A stretch of DNA of 6,723 bases from the NCBI GenBank assembly GCA_934636305.1, contig CAKUAM010000094.1:1-6723 (forward strand), written 5' to 3'. Every line of letters starts with the position of its first letter. Positions within the stretch are counted from its first letter, which is position 1. Of the stretch, positions 5,516-6,723 are shown piece after piece. The translations under genes were made by a program, and so were the position numbers. The notes below the pieces were generated by a model. That model was not told the origin of the DNA and ran no database searches. It saw only the letters and a list, made by a program, of their open reading frames with translations. The DNA comes from an uncultured Oscillospiraceae bacterium. Its GTDB lineage: Bacteria; Bacillota; Clostridia; Oscillospirales; Oscillospiraceae.

Positions 5516-6235
5516 TCACAGCACCATACTGCGTATGGTGCCGACAGAAATATAGCCACTCAGTACGGCGTAGATATCCGTCCCCGGCTCGCAGCACGCC
5601 GGATCCGGCAGATTCATCTGGATGTCCAGTCTGGTCGCGCCGTCTGTCTGCGGCTGCACGGTGTAGCGGTTATGATAAAAGCTGAAGCCTGCCGGCCTGC
5701 AGCCACGAAGGATGCCCTTCGCCTCGGGTGGGAAATTGACGTTCCAGAGCGCGCCCGTCCCGGGCTGCTGCGCCAGAAGCTCCTGCATGAGCGGAAGAAA
5801 GCTTTCCTCCGCCGCGCCATAGCTGTGGTCATCGCTCGCAGAGCACGCAATTGCCGGAATGCCCTGCATCAGCGCCTCACACGCCGCCCCGACTGTGCCG
5901 GAATAGGCAATATCATAGCCCATATTATAGCCATTATTGATCCCGGAAAGCACAACGTCCGGCCTGACCGGCAGCAGCGCTGTCAACGCGGTCTTGACGC
6001 AGTCGACCGGCGTGCCGGAAATGCTCCACGCGGCCTCAACCGGCGCATCAAGCGCATGCAGCGCGGCAGTCAGTGCGCCGCGGCAAGTCATGCGCTGCGA
6101 CATGGCGCTGCACTGCCCCTCCGGCGCTGCAATCCAGACATCGCCCAGCTGCAGCGCAAGCCTTGCCAGCTCTAAAATCCCCGGGGCTGCAATTCCGTCA
6201 TCGTTGGTAATCAGGATCTTCCATTTCTTTGCCAT
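5516..6235 (-). CDS. surE: 5'/3'-nucleotidase SurE
   Basis: The 239-residue product is a SurE-family phosphatase, which removes phosphate from nucleoside 5'- or 3'-monophosphates in the cytoplasm and depends on a divalent metal. The family metal ligands are visible: the Asp pair in TNDDG (Asp12, Asp13), Ser43 in the loop after AAPEGQ, and Asn100 in SGINNG (97-102). SISGTPVDCVKTAL (71-84) and YSGTVGAACEA (111-121) are also characteristic. The usual ERSG-type loop reads EGQCSAMS here, a variation around the metal-binding Ser. The length is slightly below the usual 245-265 residues. The start at 6235 follows AAAGGAGC by 7 bases; the open frame continues upstream to 6373 but would run through the promoter. 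It is the first gene of a probable two-gene operon. Confidence 0.95.
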   Translation of the reverse strand: MAKKWKILITNDDGIAAPGILELARLALQLGDVWIAAPEGQCSAMSQRMTCRGALTAALHALDAPVEAAWSISGTPVDCVKTALTALLPVRPDVVLSGINNGYNMGYDIAYSGTVGAACEALMQGIPAIACSASDDHSYGAAEESFLPLMQELLAQQPGTGALWNVNFPPEAKGILRGCRPAGFSFYHNRYTVQPQTDGATRLDIQMNLPDPACCEPGTDIYAVLSGYISVGTIRSMVL

Positions 6236-6252
6236 TGATGTTGCTCCTTTTG
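6236..6252 (-). promoter_or_regulatory. Shine-Dalgarno site of surE
   Basis: On the minus strand AAAGGAGC is followed by AACATCA and the ATG at 6235. This spacing and the ITNDDG N-terminus fix the start and reject the longer frame beginning at 6373. Confidence 0.85.
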
Positions 6253-6266
6253 TGCTCATTCGACTT

Positions 6267-6295
6267 ATTCTAGCACATCTGGCCACAAAATCCAA
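6267..6295 (-). promoter_or_regulatory. Sigma-A type promoter for surE and the downstream gene
   Basis: Read on the minus strand, TTGGAT (6290-6295) is followed after 17 bases by TAGAAT (6267-6272), which matches the -10 consensus in five of six positions and carries an extended TGC before it. Transcription would start near 6260, leaving a leader of about 25 nucleotides. Confidence 0.7.
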
Positions 6296-6320
6296 GCACT
6301 TCCCACTGTCCGTAGGCCGC

Positions 6321-6347
6321 AAAAAAGCACCTGGCAATACCAGATGC
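6321..6347 (-). terminator. Minus-strand intrinsic terminator upstream of surE
   Basis: On the minus strand GCATCTGG (6347-6340) pairs with CCAGGTGC (6334-6327), with one T.G pair and a 5-base loop. Six T follow directly (6326-6321). It would end transcription arriving from beyond the right edge, or from antisense transcription of repeat copy B, just before the surE promoter. Confidence 0.65.
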
Positions 6348-6448
6348 CTCAAACTTTCAAAACACAGCTGCATTTTGAATTGTCTGAACTATGTTCAATC
6401 TTCTTTCATACAATAAACAATTTTATTCCGACTGGATGCCTCCGGCGG

Positions 6449-6482
6449 TCCCATCTTTTCCGCCTTGCCGGAAAAGATGGGA
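6449..6482 (+). other. Hairpin 1 of repeat copy B
   Basis: A perfect 14-bp stem (6449-6462 with 6469-6482) has the same loop, CCTTGC, as copy A. Compared with copy A, the outermost pair is T-A instead of C-G and the fifth pair is A-T instead of C-G, so both arms changed together. Confidence 0.8.
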
Positions 6483-6651
6483 GAGAAAAGGGGCGCTTAA
6501 GACGCGTTGGGTGCATCCTGCATCTGAATTCAGGCAACATCTAAATTTGTTAGTCGTCATATCGCACCAAGTCACCCTACTGAATCTTACTACGCGCCGC
6601 CCGTCATATCGGAATCAAATTTTACAGCAGTTGCAGTTTCATCACTGCAGT

Positions 6652-6693
6652 GAATCTGTACTGCATATAAAATCTGTTATGCAGTATGGATTC
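6652..6693 (+). other. Hairpin 2 of repeat copy B
   Basis: GAATCTGTACTGCAT (6652-6666) pairs over 15 positions with 6679-6693, including two adjacent G.T wobbles, around a 12-base loop. The position matches hairpin 2 of copy A, but the stem is more A/T-rich. Confidence 0.75.
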
Positions 6694-6710
6694 GCCTGAG
6701 TCCTTCAGGC
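6694..6710 (+). other. Small hairpin 3 of repeat copy B
   Basis: GCCTGA (6694-6699) pairs with TCAGGC (6705-6710) around GTCCT, directly before the conserved block that ends the window. Copy A has no convincing equivalent at this position, so it may be incidental. Confidence 0.4.
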
Positions 6711-6723
6711 AGCGCGGGAAAGA

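Larger units (their letters stand above)
6437..6723 (+). repeat. Dispersed structured repeat, copy B (cut by window end)
   Basis: This is the second copy of the element at 3442-3729, in the same orientation, separated by a nearly constant offset of 2994-2995 bases. It carries the same conserved blocks (6454-6477, 6483-6498, 6589-6620, 6706-6723) and both hairpins. It lies about 200 bp upstream of the surE start, pointing away from that gene. The upstream flank is unrelated to that of copy A, which supports a mobile or dispersed element rather than a larger duplication. The right end is not in the window. Confidence 0.85.

Noticed and set aside
5231..6175. 314-codon plus-strand frame across the surE operon
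   Set aside because: It overlaps two well-supported minus-strand genes and gives an Arg-rich sequence typical of the complement of GC-rich coding DNA.

Overview
The window looks like chromosomal DNA from a low-to-mid GC Gram-positive anaerobe of the Bacillota, most likely class Clostridia. This is inferred from Shine-Dalgarno sites close to AGGAGG, sigma-A type promoters, a DegV protein, a Clostridia-style MATE transporter, a GNAT/YoaP fusion, and a derivative of the exonuclease-domain proteins I recall from Oscillospiraceae-like gut bacteria. No rRNA, tRNA, transposase, phage gene or CRISPR array was seen, and the genus cannot be fixed from the sequence alone.

Layout. (1) 51-791, minus strand: a GNAT acetyltransferase fused to a YoaP-type thioredoxin-like domain. 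(2) 967-1812, minus strand: a DegV-family fatty-acid-binding protein with a near-consensus promoter at 1869-1897. (3) 1990-3330, plus strand: a complete MATE-family efflux transporter, divergent from degV across a 177-bp promoter region. (4) 3331-3997: 667 bp without a credible gene, holding the first copy (3442-3729) of a structured dispersed repeat, followed by a row of hairpins that includes a strong plus-strand intrinsic terminator (3768-3814). (5) 3998-5491, minus strand: a 497-aa membrane-anchored protein whose C-terminal domain looks like a DnaQ/DEDDh exonuclease that has lost nearly all its catalytic residues. Its stop codon lies inside a 23-bp perfect hairpin. (6) 5516-6235, minus strand: surE (5'/3'-nucleotidase), 24 bp upstream of the pseudo-exonuclease gene and probably in the same operon, with its own promoter at 6267-6295 and a minus-strand terminator just behind that promoter. 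(7) 6437-6723: a second copy of the repeat, cut by the window edge.

The two repeat copies lie in the same orientation about 3 kb apart and are almost the same length (288 and 287 bp to the window edge). They share four near-identical blocks separated by diverged sequence. In both of the main hairpins, bases in opposite arms have changed together so that pairing is kept, which points to a conserved folded RNA or DNA structure rather than a protein. Copy A also has an upstream promoter-like sequence and a downstream terminator. This element and the degenerate exonuclease encoded next to SurE are the two most unusual things here. The other genes are ordinary accessory or housekeeping functions with no evident shared pathway.
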